Program-made: the position numbers and the translations under genes
Source of the DNA: Terriglobia bacterium
GTDB taxonomy: Bacteria > Acidobacteriota > Terriglobia > Bryobacterales > Bryobacteraceae
Assembly: GCA_021325235.1 (NCBI GenBank)
Contig: JAJPHN010000025.1
Span: 186,001 to 250,000 of the forward strand
Reading direction: 5' to 3'
Length of the DNA: 64,000 nt
Notes under the pieces: generated by a model
Told to the model about the DNA's origin: nothing
The model's input: the letters and a program-made list of their open reading frames with translations, nothing else
The model's database searches: none
Shown here: piece by piece, positions 32,763-43,213 of the stretch
Layout of the letters: every line of letters starts with the position of its first letter
Numbering within the stretch: position 1 is the first letter of the stretch

Positions 32763-35700
32763 TCAAAACATCAGCTTCGCCCCGAACTCGATCTGCCGCG
32801 CACCCGATCCATATCCGCCCGGCAGCGTCTGCCCGCTGCGCCCATTTCCCACGCTCGTGATATACCCGAAATTCGGGCTTGTAATGTCGGTGCTCGGATC
32901 ACCCCACTGCGGCGTGTTCATAATGCTCGTCGCATCCGCCCGCAGCTGAAACGTCCATCGCTCCGTCACCCGAAAATTCCGGAAAATCGATGCGTCCAGA
33001 TTCCAATACCCCGGCCCGCTGATCACGTTCTTGCCCAGATTCCCGAACTCCGGCTTGCCGCCATTCTCGGCACCCGGCTGCGCAAAACAATCCGTCGTCA
33101 CCAGCGGCCCCTTCGCCGCGTTGAAATTGCAAACCGTGTTCTTGAACCACAAACTGTTCGGACCCGTCCCGTACAGAATCGGAATCGGCCCCGGGCCGAA
33201 CCAGTTCAGCGTGTTGTTATTCCCCGGCGCGTTCAACGAAGCTCCGCTGAAGCCGAAATCGATCGGCGCGCCGCTCGCAATCTGCAGCACCCCGTTCACC
33301 TGCCAGCCTCCCAGCACCGCCCCAGCCCAGCCCTGCTGCAGGAATTTCTTCCCTTTGCCAAATGGCAGCTCGTATATATAGCTCTGCGCGAAGAAATGCG
33401 TGCGATCGAAATCGAGCCGCCGCCAGTTCCGCCGGCCTTCGATGTAAAAATCCAGCCCGCTGTCTTCCGACTGATACCCCATCGCCTTGCTGTACGTGTA
33501 CGAGGTCGTCACCCCAAAGCCGTTGTTGAAACGCCGGTCCAGCTTCACCTGCAACCCGTTGTACATCGAGCTGTATCCCACGAAGTAATCCGACACGCTC
33601 GCTTTCTTCTTGAATTTCTGATACAACGGCTGGCTCGCCACACCGCCGCCCAGCGTGTGCGAAGCATTCAATGCATACACCGCCGGCTGATCCACGCCGT
33701 GATTGCCCACATACGCCACGTCCATCGTCAACCCCAGCGGCAGCGATCTCTGCACCGCGAAGTTCCACGACTCCACATACGGCTCCTTGAACTTCGGATT
33801 GATAAAGAAGTAGCTCTGCGAGAGTGGCGCATTCGTAATCACTCCGCTCGAGGGAATGGTCGCCGTCGCAAACGGCGGAAACCCCGCCTGGAACGTCGCA
33901 TATCCGCCGCCCGGCAGCACCGCCACACAATACGTGCAATTGCCCGTAAAGAAGTTGTTCTGCTTCACCGGATAGTTATACGCATATGTGTTATCCGGGA
34001 ACGGCGAATAACTGATTCCGAACCCGGTGCGCACCACCGTCTTCTCATTCCAGCGATAGGCAATCCCGAGCCGCGGTCCCAGATCGTGCCAGTTCGTGTT
34101 GATACCCACGTTCGCCGGAACGTTTCCCACGCCTCCAATCAGCAGCGAATTGTTATCCGGATCGTATTGCGAAAAACCCGCCGTGTGCGCCGGAGTCGCA
34201 GCCGGATACAAATCCCAGCGCAGGCCGATATCAACCGTCAGCTTCGGCGTCACCACCCACTTGTCCTGCACAAACGAAAAAATCTGCCACGCCCGGTACG
34301 CCGGAAAAATCACCGGATAATCGCGCCCCTCGTCATACGGCGCATCGAACAAAAAACTCGCAAACGAATTCCCGAAGCTCGTATTCGCTCCCGGAATCGA
34401 CGACTGCGATGTCCCGAACTCGATCAGCCCCCGCGGATTGTACGTCTGCGTCTGCAGCAGATCGTCGCGCACTCGCCGCAGATCGATCCCGAACTTGATC
34501 GTGTGATTTCCCGCCGTCTTGGTCCAGATATTTGTGAACAGCACGTTCGTCTCCGCCCGTATCCACGGCAGGCTCGCCGAGAATCCAATGAACGGGTTGC
34601 CGAAGTTGTTCAGATTGATATCGGGCGGCCCGCTCGTCCAGGGAATCCCGTTGATGCCCGGAATCCCCAGTTGATCCGCAACGTTCTTCCCGTATCCGTA
34701 CTGCTGCGCATCGTTGCGATACCGGTTCACACCGAAGCGCGCTTCCATAATCAGCGTCGGCGAAAAAATGTGCACGTAGTTGATCGCGCCGCTGTACGTG
34801 TCCTGAATACCGGTGCCTTCAAAACCGGCGCCTCCCACCCCGCGCGGGCCGCCATAGATCCCATACACCGAGGCATCCGTCGTCACCGGCCGCGAAAAAC
34901 TCAGCCGCACCGAGATATGGTCGTTGTCGGTCTGGTTATGATCCACCTTCGCATCGAACTGATCCGTGTTCTTCGAAAACGGGCTGTTCACGAAGTAGTT
35001 GTTCGTCAGCCCCGGCAGATTCGGCAATGGAATAATGCTCAGAATCTTTGCCGAAATCGGATTGATGCGGGATGCCGGGATGATATTGCCCTTGATCGCC
35101 GTCCTCCCCTTACCCGTGGCCGGATCCCCACTGTAGGGGTCGTAGATCTGAGTCGGCGAAATGCTCAAATCGCCCGTCCGTTCCGCCGCCGTCGGCACTG
35201 TCAGCCGGTCGTTATTCGCCTCGTGATCTTCAATCCGCAGATAGTCCGCAAAAAAGAACGTACGATTCCGAATGATCGGCCCGCCAATCGTCCCGCCGAA
35301 GTAGTTATAGGTGAAATGGCCGCGCGCCGAATCGAAGTAGCTGCGCGCGGAAAGCGCGCTCACCCGGTTGAACTCATACGCCTCGCCGTGAAACTGATTC
35401 GTGCCCGATTTCAGAATCAGATTGATCGCCCCGCCCGTCGCTCGCCCCAGTTCCGCGTCGTAATCGCTGGTCGAAATATCGACCGTCTGGATCGCCTCCT
35501 GCGGCGGAATCAGCACCTGCAGCAATCCCGTCCGCTCGTTGTCGTCCACGCCCTCGAGCTCTAAATTATTCGCCAGCCGCGACTGCCCGTTGAACCGCGT
35601 CGCATAACTCTGCTGCGCGTTAAAAAACGTTGAGTGCTGCGCCTCCGGCTTGGTCGCGCCTGGCACCAGCAGACTCAGGCTCTGAAAGTTGTGGTTCGCC

Positions 35701-36152
35701 GGCAGCGGCAGATCCGATATCGTCTTGGCTTCGATCTGCCGCCCCGTATCGGCGCGCTCTGTCTTCAGAATGGGCGCCTCAGAAGTGACGTTCACCGTCT
35801 CACTCACTTCGCCGGGCTGCAGCTGCAGATCGATACGCACCGTCGTGTCCACCACCACGTCGATTCCCGAGCGCGTCTCTTTCTTGAAGCCCGCGCGCTC
35901 CGCCGTCACCGCATACATTCCCGGCGGCAGATTGCTGAAGGTGTAATTCCCGCTGTCATTGGTCTGCGCACTCCGGCTCACCCCGGTGTTCGTCTCGGTC
36001 AGCGTGATCGCCGCGCCCGGCACGCCCGCCCCGCTCGAATCACTCACCGTCCCCACGAGGCTCGCCGTCACTGCCTGCCCTCGCACCATCCCGCTTGCAG
36101 CGCAAAAGATCCAACACAGAACCGCAACTCGAAACCCTGTTTTGCTTGTCAT
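32763..36152 (-). CDS. TonB-dependent receptor with carboxypeptidase-regulatory-like N-domain (Oar-like)
   Basis: 1129 residues. After a signal peptide (FRVAVLCWIFCAASGMVRG) comes a CarboxypepD_reg-like Ig fold (about 28-110; ASLVGTVSDSSGAGVPGAAI, GNYTFSNLPPGMYAVTAER). Next is a plug domain (about 125-240; TISDLPLPANHNFQSLSLLV, then the AELGRATGGAINLILKSGTN segment) and a long outer-membrane beta-barrel ending in ARQIEFGAKLMF with a terminal aromatic. Such very large receptors take up oligosaccharides or other polymers in Acidobacteria and myxobacteria. Ligand is unknown. No partner SusD is nearby. Confidence 0.92.
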   Translation of the reverse strand: MTSKTGFRVAVLCWIFCAASGMVRGQAVTASLVGTVSDSSGAGVPGAAITLTETNTGVSRSAQTNDSGNYTFSNLPPGMYAVTAERAGFKKETRSGIDVVVDTTVRIDLQLQPGEVSETVNVTSEAPILKTERADTGRQIEAKTISDLPLPANHNFQSLSLLVPGATKPEAQHSTFFNAQQSYATRFNGQSRLANNLELEGVDDNERTGLLQVLIPPQEAIQTVDISTSDYDAELGRATGGAINLILKSGTNQFHGEAYEFNRVSALSARSYFDSARGHFTYNYFGGTIGGPIIRNRTFFFADYLRIEDHEANNDRLTVPTAAERTGDLSISPTQIYDPYSGDPATGKGRTAIKGNIIPASRINPISAKILSIIPLPNLPGLTNNYFVNSPFSKNTDQFDAKVDHNQTDNDHISVRLSFSRPVTTDASVYGIYGGPRGVGGAGFEGTGIQDTYSGAINYVHIFSPTLIMEARFGVNRYRNDAQQYGYGKNVADQLGIPGINGIPWTSGPPDINLNNFGNPFIGFSASLPWIRAETNVLFTNIWTKTAGNHTIKFGIDLRRVRDDLLQTQTYNPRGLIEFGTSQSSIPGANTSFGNSFASFLFDAPYDEGRDYPVIFPAYRAWQIFSFVQDKWVVTPKLTVDIGLRWDLYPAATPAHTAGFSQYDPDNNSLLIGGVGNVPANVGINTNWHDLGPRLGIAYRWNEKTVVRTGFGISYSPFPDNTYAYNYPVKQNNFFTGNCTYCVAVLPGGGYATFQAGFPPFATATIPSSGVITNAPLSQSYFFINPKFKEPYVESWNFAVQRSLPLGLTMDVAYVGNHGVDQPAVYALNASHTLGGGVASQPLYQKFKKKASVSDYFVGYSSMYNGLQVKLDRRFNNGFGVTTSYTYSKAMGYQSEDSGLDFYIEGRRNWRRLDFDRTHFFAQSYIYELPFGKGKKFLQQGWAGAVLGGWQVNGVLQIASGAPIDFGFSGASLNAPGNNNTLNWFGPGPIPILYGTGPNSLWFKNTVCNFNAAKGPLVTTDCFAQPGAENGGKPEFGNLGKNVISGPGYWNLDASIFRNFRVTERWTFQLRADATSIMNTPQWGDPSTDITSPNFGYITSVGNGRSGQTLPGGYGSGARQIEFGAKLMF

Positions 36153-36251
36153 CGTTCACCCCAAAAGTACTAGCGACTATATCGCATCCGCCGTTCCATC
36201 ACACATCGCAAAAACCGCTATGCGTCCACACTCTGCTGCGAAGCAGAGGTA

Positions 36252-36269
36252 ATATACGATAAGGTATAT
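36252..36269. promoter_or_regulatory. Candidate operator over the second vapB start
   Basis: ATATAC (36252-36257) and GTATAT (36264-36269) form a perfect 6-base inverted repeat with a 6-base spacer. The right arm includes the first two bases of the antitoxin ATG at 36268, so a bound dimer would block promoter and start together. Confidence 0.5.
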
Positions 36270-36501
36270 GGCCCAGATCACGATCTACCTGCCGGATGAG
36301 GTGGAAGTTCGGGTGCGAAAGGCCGCCAAGGCTCGCCGCCAATCGGTAAGCCGCTGGATCGCACAGCAGATCACCAACGACCTTCAGAGCACCTGGCCGC
36401 CGGGTGTCGTCGAAGCCGCTGGAGCGCTCCCGGACTTCCCGGATTTACGCGACATTCGCGCCGGTTACGGCAAAGATTCCCAGCGCGAACGGATTCGATG
36501 A
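36268..36501 (+). CDS. vapB: VapB-type antitoxin (ribbon-helix-helix)
   Basis: 77 residues. MAQITIYLPDEVEVRVRKA is the RHH beta strand and first helix, SVSRWIAQQITNDL the second helix. The C-terminal half, with GALPDFPDLRDIRAGYGKD, is the toxin-neutralising tail. It overlaps the PIN gene by four bases (ATGA). It is unrelated at sequence level to the antitoxin at 30740, so this is a separate system. Confidence 0.87.
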   Translation: MAQITIYLPDEVEVRVRKAAKARRQSVSRWIAQQITNDLQSTWPPGVVEAAGALPDFPDLRDIRAGYGKDSQRERIR

Positions 36502-36890
36502 AACTACTCGACAGCAACGTGCTGATTCACTTTGTGAAAGGCCGTCCTGCGGTCGTATCGAGACTACTCGCCGAAAACCCTCAGACCGTGGCAGTCCCCG
36601 CCATCGTCGCCTACGAACTCGAGTACGGCATGCTGAAGAGCGCCCGATCCCGAACCCGAGCCGTCGTTTCGCGCCTGCTCGCCGAATTCGAACATGTTCC
36701 GTTCGATCGCGCCGCAGCCCACGAAGCAGCCCGCCTACGGGTTGATCTGGAGAGCAAAGGCTCCGTCATCGGCTCATTGGACCTGCTCATCGCCGGCACC
36801 GCGCTTAGCTTAGGAGCCGTGCTCGCCACCAGCAATGTCAAGGAGTTTTCCCGAATCCGGGACCTGCGAATCGAAGACTGGTCCGCGTAG
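36498..36890 (+). CDS. vapC: VapC-type PIN-domain ribonuclease toxin
   Basis: 130 residues. The PIN acidic residues appear in KLLDSNVLIHFVKGRP, AIVAYELEYGML and IGSLDLLIAGTALSLG, and VLATSNVKEFSRI is the FitB/VapC-like fourth motif. All expected acidic positions are present, so it should be an active Mg-dependent RNase. It is coupled to its antitoxin. The region up to groES begins directly after it. Confidence 0.92.
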   Translation: MKLLDSNVLIHFVKGRPAVVSRLLAENPQTVAVPAIVAYELEYGMLKSARSRTRAVVSRLLAEFEHVPFDRAAAHEAARLRVDLESKGSVIGSLDLLIAGTALSLGAVLATSNVKEFSRIRDLRIEDWSA

Positions 36891-36984
36891 GCGCAACCAA
36901 TGCATAAAACCTGAGTCTCTCCATATCATGTCAAGCGCCCCGGCAACTTTATTTGCCGCCCCCTCAACCACTTACAAGCCACGT

Positions 36985-37013
36985 TTGTCACTCGCCCCAG
37001 GAGTGTGCTAAAA
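36985..37013 (+). promoter_or_regulatory. groESL promoter with degenerate CIRCE-like inverted repeat
   Basis: A -35-like TTGTCA (36985-36990) and a weak CTAAAA (37008-37013) are 17 bases apart. The inverted repeat CACTC (36989-36993) / GAGTG (37001-37005) with a 7-base spacer lies within it. It is shaped like CIRCE (HrcA operator; CACTC and GAGTG arms) but has a shorter spacer and an extra base in the right arm. The rest of 36891-37116 shows nothing else. Confidence 0.4.
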
Positions 37014-37116
37014 CAGTTCCTGGGTGGTTCGGGCCTTCCGCAGCGTGCGGATCTCTCCCCGGATCAACATAAGAGTTTTCTTCCAAAACAAGACAAGACG
37101 TGGAGGTTTGACAGAT

Positions 37117-39086
<1,970 letters not shown>

Positions 39087-39107
39087 GAAGCACGTCCATT
39101 CACACGC

Positions 39108-39142
39108 AAAAGCCCGTCTGGCAAACACCAGGCGGGCTTTTC
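39108..39142 (+). terminator. Rho-independent terminator of groESL
   Basis: AAAAGCCCG-T-CTGG and CCAG-G-CGGGCTTTT pair around the loop CAAACA, leaving a U-tract. The hairpin begins 22 bases after the groEL stop. Confidence 0.9.
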
Positions 39143-39159
39143 TATTTAGGCTGACTGTC

Positions 39160-39191
39160 TACCGGGCCGCGACTGTAAGGAGCGGTCAGCA
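39160..39191. repeat. Dispersed 32-base intergenic repeat, copy 1
   Basis: The unit with core CCGCGACTGTAAGGAGCGGT lies between the groESL terminator and the next promoter. The same unit occurs at 41519-41550 (three differences), and related pieces occur at 41455-41471 and 41474-41505. Short inner arms CCGC/GCGG could fold. Confidence 0.7.
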
Positions 39192-39231
39192 CCGGAGTAC
39201 TAGCTCCAACCACCGAAGTACTACCAAGCTC

Positions 39232-39260
39232 TTGAATATTTACTAGTCCTCCCCTACCAT
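39232..39260 (+). promoter_or_regulatory. Candidate promoter of the secreted HEIAE protein gene
   Basis: TTGAAT (39232-39237) and TACCAT (39255-39260) are 17 bases apart. GGAGGA at 39335-39340 precedes the ATG at 39349, giving a leader of about 80 bases. Confidence 0.35.
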
Positions 39261-39348
39261 TCGGGATAGTCCGGCGAAGCTATTTCCCACCGCTTTGTGG
39301 TGCAACAAGTTCTTGTCCGGATCATAAACATCCCGGAGGAATTCACCC

Positions 39349-40644
39349 ATGAAATCGTCAACGAGCCTCGTAGCGCTCGCTGCCCTCGTTCTCGGAATCG
39401 CGCCGGTTGTCACCCGCGCCGCCGAGCCGCCGAAACCCGCACTCAAAGGCTATTTCGCCTACAAACCGGCCCGCGCCAAAGACGTCGAGGATCTGAAAGG
39501 GCGCATTGGCAGCAATCTCACCAACATCAAGCAGTTGCCGCTCTGGAACTATACCTGGCAGGCTTCCCGCGATAACAATGTCTACACCGGAACCATGGTC
39601 GGCAGCGATCCGTTCTCGCAGCACCTCACCACCACCGTGCCCACCTATGTCGTCCCGGTCATTATCCAGACCAACACCATCGGCACCAACGTCAATTTAT
39701 CCACCGGTATCATCAGCACGACTCCGGGCGGTACCCGCTTCGACCCAACCGCCCCCGATTACGGCTGCCTCTCCGCTCCCAATAACGTGCCGGTCACCCT
39801 CTTCCAGCAGTCTCCTCTGCTTTACAACGCTAACTTCAATTTCGGTGGCACCCCGGTCGGCACCACTCAGTACCTCGACGCCTTCCAGCGCTCCGAGTTT
39901 TGGGACGAGATCGGCGCTTCCGTCTACTCCCCCTACCATCTGAAGCTGACGCCAAGCGTGCTTCCGCCGGTCTTCATCAATGTGCCGCCCCAGTATGGGA
40001 CCACCCTGCCCCAGACCGTCTACCCCGCCTGCGGTCCCACAGCCATCGTCGATATCAACTGGTTCGATACCTACATCACCAACCAGGTGCTGCCCTTCCT
40101 TTCCAGGTACGGTGTCAATCCTTCCACCTTCCCGATCCTCTTCGTCCATGACGTAGTCTGGGCCGGTGCCGCCACCAATCTCGCCGAATGCTGCATCCTC
40201 GGCTACCACGGCGCTACCGGGGCGCCCGTTCAGACCTATTCGCCCGCCGACTTCGACTCCACCGGCCTCTTCGGCACCAATACCCTGGATACTGCCGTGC
40301 TCTCACACGAAATCGCCGAGTGGGCCAACGATCCCTTCGGAAACAATCTGGTTCCCGCCTGGGGCGGTACCGGCCAGGTTCCCCCGGGTGTCTGCCAGGG
40401 CAATCTGGAAGTCGGCGACCCGCTCAGTGGTACTGACGCCCCCCGCATCTACATGCCCAACGGTTTCACCTATCACCTCCAGGAACTCGCCTTCTTCTCC
40501 TGGTTCATGGGTCAGCCCTCCATTGGATTGCACGGCTGGTACTCCGATAACGGCAGCTTCCTGACCGATGCCGGTCCGGTTTGCGGTTCATTCCCCTCCA
40601 CCACTTCCGCGCAGAAGGAACTGAAAATTGTCGTTGTGAAGTAG
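39349..40644 (+). CDS. Secreted protein with HEIAE motif, possible zinc metalloprotein
   Basis: 431 residues. Signal peptide 1-24 (LVALAALVLGIAPVVTRAA). The mature protein is rich in Thr, Pro, Asn and aromatic residues, with scattered cysteines (YGCLS, YPACGPTAI, AECCILGYH, PGVCQGN, PVCGSF) that could form disulfides. SHEIAEWANDPFG holds His320-Glu321-x-x-Glu324. This resembles the SHELAEA-TDP loop of extracellular proteins, where the histidine and glutamates may bind a metal, but the third ligand is unclear. It stands alone, with a good ribosome-binding site and a terminator-like hairpin after it. No named family is assigned. Confidence 0.75.
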   Translation: MKSSTSLVALAALVLGIAPVVTRAAEPPKPALKGYFAYKPARAKDVEDLKGRIGSNLTNIKQLPLWNYTWQASRDNNVYTGTMVGSDPFSQHLTTTVPTYVVPVIIQTNTIGTNVNLSTGIISTTPGGTRFDPTAPDYGCLSAPNNVPVTLFQQSPLLYNANFNFGGTPVGTTQYLDAFQRSEFWDEIGASVYSPYHLKLTPSVLPPVFINVPPQYGTTLPQTVYPACGPTAIVDINWFDTYITNQVLPFLSRYGVNPSTFPILFVHDVVWAGAATNLAECCILGYHGATGAPVQTYSPADFDSTGLFGTNTLDTAVLSHEIAEWANDPFGNNLVPAWGGTGQVPPGVCQGNLEVGDPLSGTDAPRIYMPNGFTYHLQELAFFSWFMGQPSIGLHGWYSDNGSFLTDAGPVCGSFPSTTSAQKELKIVVVK

Positions 40645-40723
40645 CCAGTCACAACCTAAAGGCCTTTCCGTTTCAGTCACTTGCCCGTGTAAGCTTGGGC
40701 CGCGCTGATAAACTGAACTCGAG

Positions 40724-40751
40724 AAGCCGGACCGTCGCGTCCGGCTTTTTT
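40724..40751 (+). terminator. Terminator hairpin, close upstream of the next gene
   Basis: AAGCCGGAC (40724-40732) pairs perfectly with GTCCGGCTT (40739-40747) around CGTCGC, followed by a run of T. It ends only 22 bases before the next ATG, so it may end the upstream transcript or act as a leader attenuator for the downstream gene. Confidence 0.75.
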
Positions 40752-40772
40752 CATTTTCAGAAGGAGTGCCCT

Positions 40773-41423
40773 ATGTCCACCGCAGCCCAGATCAACGCCA
40801 ATCGCGCCAATTCTCAACTTTCAACGGGTCCAAGAACACCAGAAGGCAAAGCCAAAGTCTCACACAACGCGGTGAAATCCGCGCTCACCGGCGCAACCGT
40901 TCTGTTGCCCTCCGAAGAGGCCGCCCTCTACGAACAACACGTCGCCAACACCTTCGCCGTCTGGGCGCCCGCTGACCACCGCGAAAAATTCTTAGTTCAA
41001 TCCATCGCCGATACCGAGTGGCGTCTGCACCGCATCCCTGCACTCGAAGCCGCCACCATCGCCCTCGCCCGTATCCAGAACGCCGAGACGTTCGAAAACT
41101 ATCCCGAACCCCTGCGCCAGATGCTCCTCGAAGCCCACATCCTCCAGCTGTGCGAACGCCAGCTTCGCAACCTCCACCTGCAGGAACGCCGCCTCCGCAG
41201 CTATCTCGACAAGAACATCAGGGAACTGAAAGAACTCCAGGCCGAACGCCACAAACAACGCGAAGAAGAACTCACCCGCGCCGCCCGCCTCTACGAACGT
41301 TGCAGCGAAAAGCAAATCCCGTTCAACCCGTCCGAATTTGGCTTTGAATTTTCACTTCCCGAAATCGAAGAAAAACTCATGAGCCTCTGGGACCGCAAAC
41401 CCGCCCAAAGCAAAGCCGCCTAG
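40773..41423 (+). CDS. Conserved protein with STGPRTPEGKA motif, 216 residues
   Basis: The ATG at 40773 follows AAGGAG. The N-terminus AAQINANRANSQLSTGPRTP is a motif I associate with a recurrent unnamed family in soil Acidobacteria and other soil phyla. The rest is helical and strongly charged, with a likely coiled coil over about residues 125-175 (LQLCERQLRNLHLQERRLR, KELQAERHKQREEELTRAAR). No enzyme motif is seen. Function is unknown. Its upstream leader contains a terminator hairpin. Confidence 0.8.
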   Translation: MSTAAQINANRANSQLSTGPRTPEGKAKVSHNAVKSALTGATVLLPSEEAALYEQHVANTFAVWAPADHREKFLVQSIADTEWRLHRIPALEAATIALARIQNAETFENYPEPLRQMLLEAHILQLCERQLRNLHLQERRLRSYLDKNIRELKELQAERHKQREEELTRAARLYERCSEKQIPFNPSEFGFEFSLPEIEEKLMSLWDRKPAQSKAA

Positions 41424-41454
41424 CTCCATTCCGGTGCCATTTCGAACCGCTGCA

Positions 41455-41550
41455 TACCGAGCCGCGACTGTCTTACCAATCCGCGACTGGAAGGAGCCGT
41501 CAGCAAACCGCTGCCGCTTACCGAGCCGCGACTGTAAGGAGCGGTCGGCA
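41455..41550. repeat. Cluster of dispersed repeat units, copies 2-4
   Basis: Three head-to-tail units are seen: a truncated one (41455-41471), a diverged one (41474-41505) and a near-complete one (41519-41550). All share CCGCGACTG, and two share AAGGAGC-GTC-GCA. The cluster occupies most of the 151 bases between two converging genes. Confidence 0.75.
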
Positions 41551-41574
41551 GACTCCCAGATCCGGCCAGGCGCT

Positions 41575-42300
41575 CTAGCGCATCATCGAAGCGATTGGGT
41601 GCGCCGCTGGTGAACCCGCAGCGTCGGCGCTTTGCCCGGTGCGTTCCACCAGTCGGAACGCCACTGCATCCTTCCCGGAACACACCATCTGCCACACCGC
41701 GCCGGTTTGATCGTCCATAAGAAACGTATGCGCCTCTCGCCCGTGCCCGGTCTGATGAACCGCGGAATACACAATGTGAAAACGCGCAAGCGAGGCTGGA
41801 TCTGCCGGCGTTTTCTTCTCAGTCGAGTTTTCGGACGGCGGTGCGCCCGGCTTGTTCTCGTCGTGCGCCCGGATCACTGCGAAACACAATCCCGCGGTCG
41901 CAATCAGCAGGGCCGCCGAAAACGCAATCGTGTAGATCCGGTGCCAGGTCGGCATCGTGCTCTCCGCTTTTGCAATCCGCCGCTCCTGTTTCTCGATCTT
42001 GGCGTGCAACTCGTTACGCTTGTCTTCAGCCGTCTCGGATTGCAGCTTCTCCGTGCTTTCCCGAATGCGCTCTTTGCTCGCGGCCATGCCATTCAGCCAG
42101 AGCAGGTAATTCACCCCGCCCCAGATGCTCACCAGAAAAGCCACCACCGCGATGGCGATAACGACGCGAACTGCAAGCGGCTGCTCGTTGATCTCCTTGA
42201 CATGCAGGAAAGCGCCGCCCAGCGCTGCCGCAGAGATTCCAACCAGCCACTTGACACCGTCGCCATACGTTGCGATCGCACTGCCGGAAGACTCAGCCAT
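41575..42300 (-). CDS. Hypothetical membrane protein, 241 residues
   Basis: Three hydrophobic helices are seen (about 17-33, 45-70 and 122-145). Between the second and third lies a highly charged, probably coiled-coil stretch (ERIRESTEKLQSETAEDKRN, ELHAKIEKQERRIAKAE). The C-terminal domain of about 90 residues is soluble (FHIVYSAVHQTGHGREAHTF, GAVWQMVCSGKDAVAFRLVE). No family is recognised. It starts 2 bases after the stop of the small gene upstream, so the two form an operon of unknown function. Confidence 0.75.
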   Translation of the reverse strand: MAESSGSAIATYGDGVKWLVGISAAALGGAFLHVKEINEQPLAVRVVIAIAVVAFLVSIWGGVNYLLWLNGMAASKERIRESTEKLQSETAEDKRNELHAKIEKQERRIAKAESTMPTWHRIYTIAFSAALLIATAGLCFAVIRAHDENKPGAPPSENSTEKKTPADPASLARFHIVYSAVHQTGHGREAHTFLMDDQTGAVWQMVCSGKDAVAFRLVERTGQSADAAGSPAAHPIASMMR

Positions 42301-42302
42301 AC

Positions 42303-42653
42303 TCAGAATCCTTCGGTTTCCGTGAGCAGCGTGGCCATCAATTCGTCGCTATGCACCACCGGCGGCGACCGTCTCTGCACGCCCGCTATCAGATCCTGGC
42401 AAATCGCCGGCCCATGCTCTCGGATGTGCCGCAAATATCGCTCGCGCCTCTCGGGCGAGAGCTCAGCGGCTGAAGCACTGATTCTCGCAACAATTTGTAG
42501 CCCGGTCGCAACACCCTCGTCGTCAAACGAAATCCGCTGCTCCTGCTCCGCTCTCACGAACAGCAATACGCAGCGCTCGATCGCCTGCAGAAAATCTGCG
42601 ACAGCCTTGGCGGTCGATTCGATCAGCACATTTTCCTGATATGGCATGGGCAA
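42303..42653 (-). CDS. Hypothetical protein, 116 residues
   Basis: A soluble, mostly helical protein (STAKAVADFLQAIERCVLLF, LSPERRERYLRHIREHG). No motif or family is recognised. The start could be the ATG at 42653 or at 42647. It is followed after 2 bases by the 241-residue membrane protein, so the two are probably co-expressed. Confidence 0.65.
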   Translation of the reverse strand: MPMPYQENVLIESTAKAVADFLQAIERCVLLFVRAEQEQRISFDDEGVATGLQIVARISASAAELSPERRERYLRHIREHGPAICQDLIAGVQRRSPPVVHSDELMATLLTETEGF

Positions 42654-42724
42654 CGGCTCGAAAAGTGCATCGATTGTATCGCAGAATCTGCACTTTCCGA
42701 GCGGGCCGCCAATCGCGGCTGCGC

Positions 42725-43213
42725 CTAGACGTTCGCGTGCTGGCCGGAGGCGGCGATCTGGTCGAGCCGCTGATAGCTCGCTTCCATACCGTGCTCCATG
42801 CCGGTTTCGAGCATAGCGGCGCGTGTCTTCGAATCGGGCAGGCTCATGCGAATTGTCATCAGCGTGCCATCGCCATCAGGCTCAAACGTCGTTTCGACGT
42901 GGTTGTCGGGCGTAGGATCGGGCAGATGCATGCGTTCCACGTGCACGATTCGGTGGTACGGCTCGAGTGCAATGCATTCGCCCGTGATATAGAAGCTGGC
43001 GCCTTTGCCGTTGCTCCATTCGTAGCGAAACTTCCCGCCGGGACGGGGATCGTTGATGCACACCGGCATGCTCCAGCCTTCCGGACCGAGCATCCATTGC
43101 CGGATCAGTTCCGGTTCGATATGTGCCCGATACACAAGCTCAGGAGGCGCCGAAAAATGCCGGGTGACGAGAATATTGCGGTCGCCTTCGGTCTTGAGAG
43201 TCATTCTGTTCAT
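42725..43213 (-). CDS. SRPBCC/AHSA1-domain protein
   Basis: 162 residues from ATG 43213, which overlaps the ArsR stop; the open frame to 43357 is ArsR sequence in another phase. VTRHFSAPPELVYRAHIEPE, WMLGPEGWSMPVCINDPRPG and the ending EASYQRLDQIAA are typical of the AHSA1/YndB START-like fold, which binds hydrophobic ligands. ArsR-SRPBCC pairs are common, and the small-ligand binding of the second protein is thought to be linked to the regulator. Ligand unknown. Confidence 0.9.
   Translation of the reverse strand: MNRMTLKTEGDRNILVTRHFSAPPELVYRAHIEPELIRQWMLGPEGWSMPVCINDPRPGGKFRYEWSNGKGASFYITGECIALEPYHRIVHVERMHLPDPTPDNHVETTFEPDGDGTLMTIRMSLPDSKTRAAMLETGMEHGMEASYQRLDQIAASGQHANV

Noticed and set aside
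32601-35564. 987-codon open frame on + opposite the TonB-dependent receptor
   Set aside because: It is antisense to a clearly real gene, Arg/His/Pro-rich without any domain, and results from the high GC third position of the true gene.
39160-41550. CRISPR array
   Set aside because: Repeat units are few, partly degenerate, separated by genes, and lack regular spacers and cas genes.
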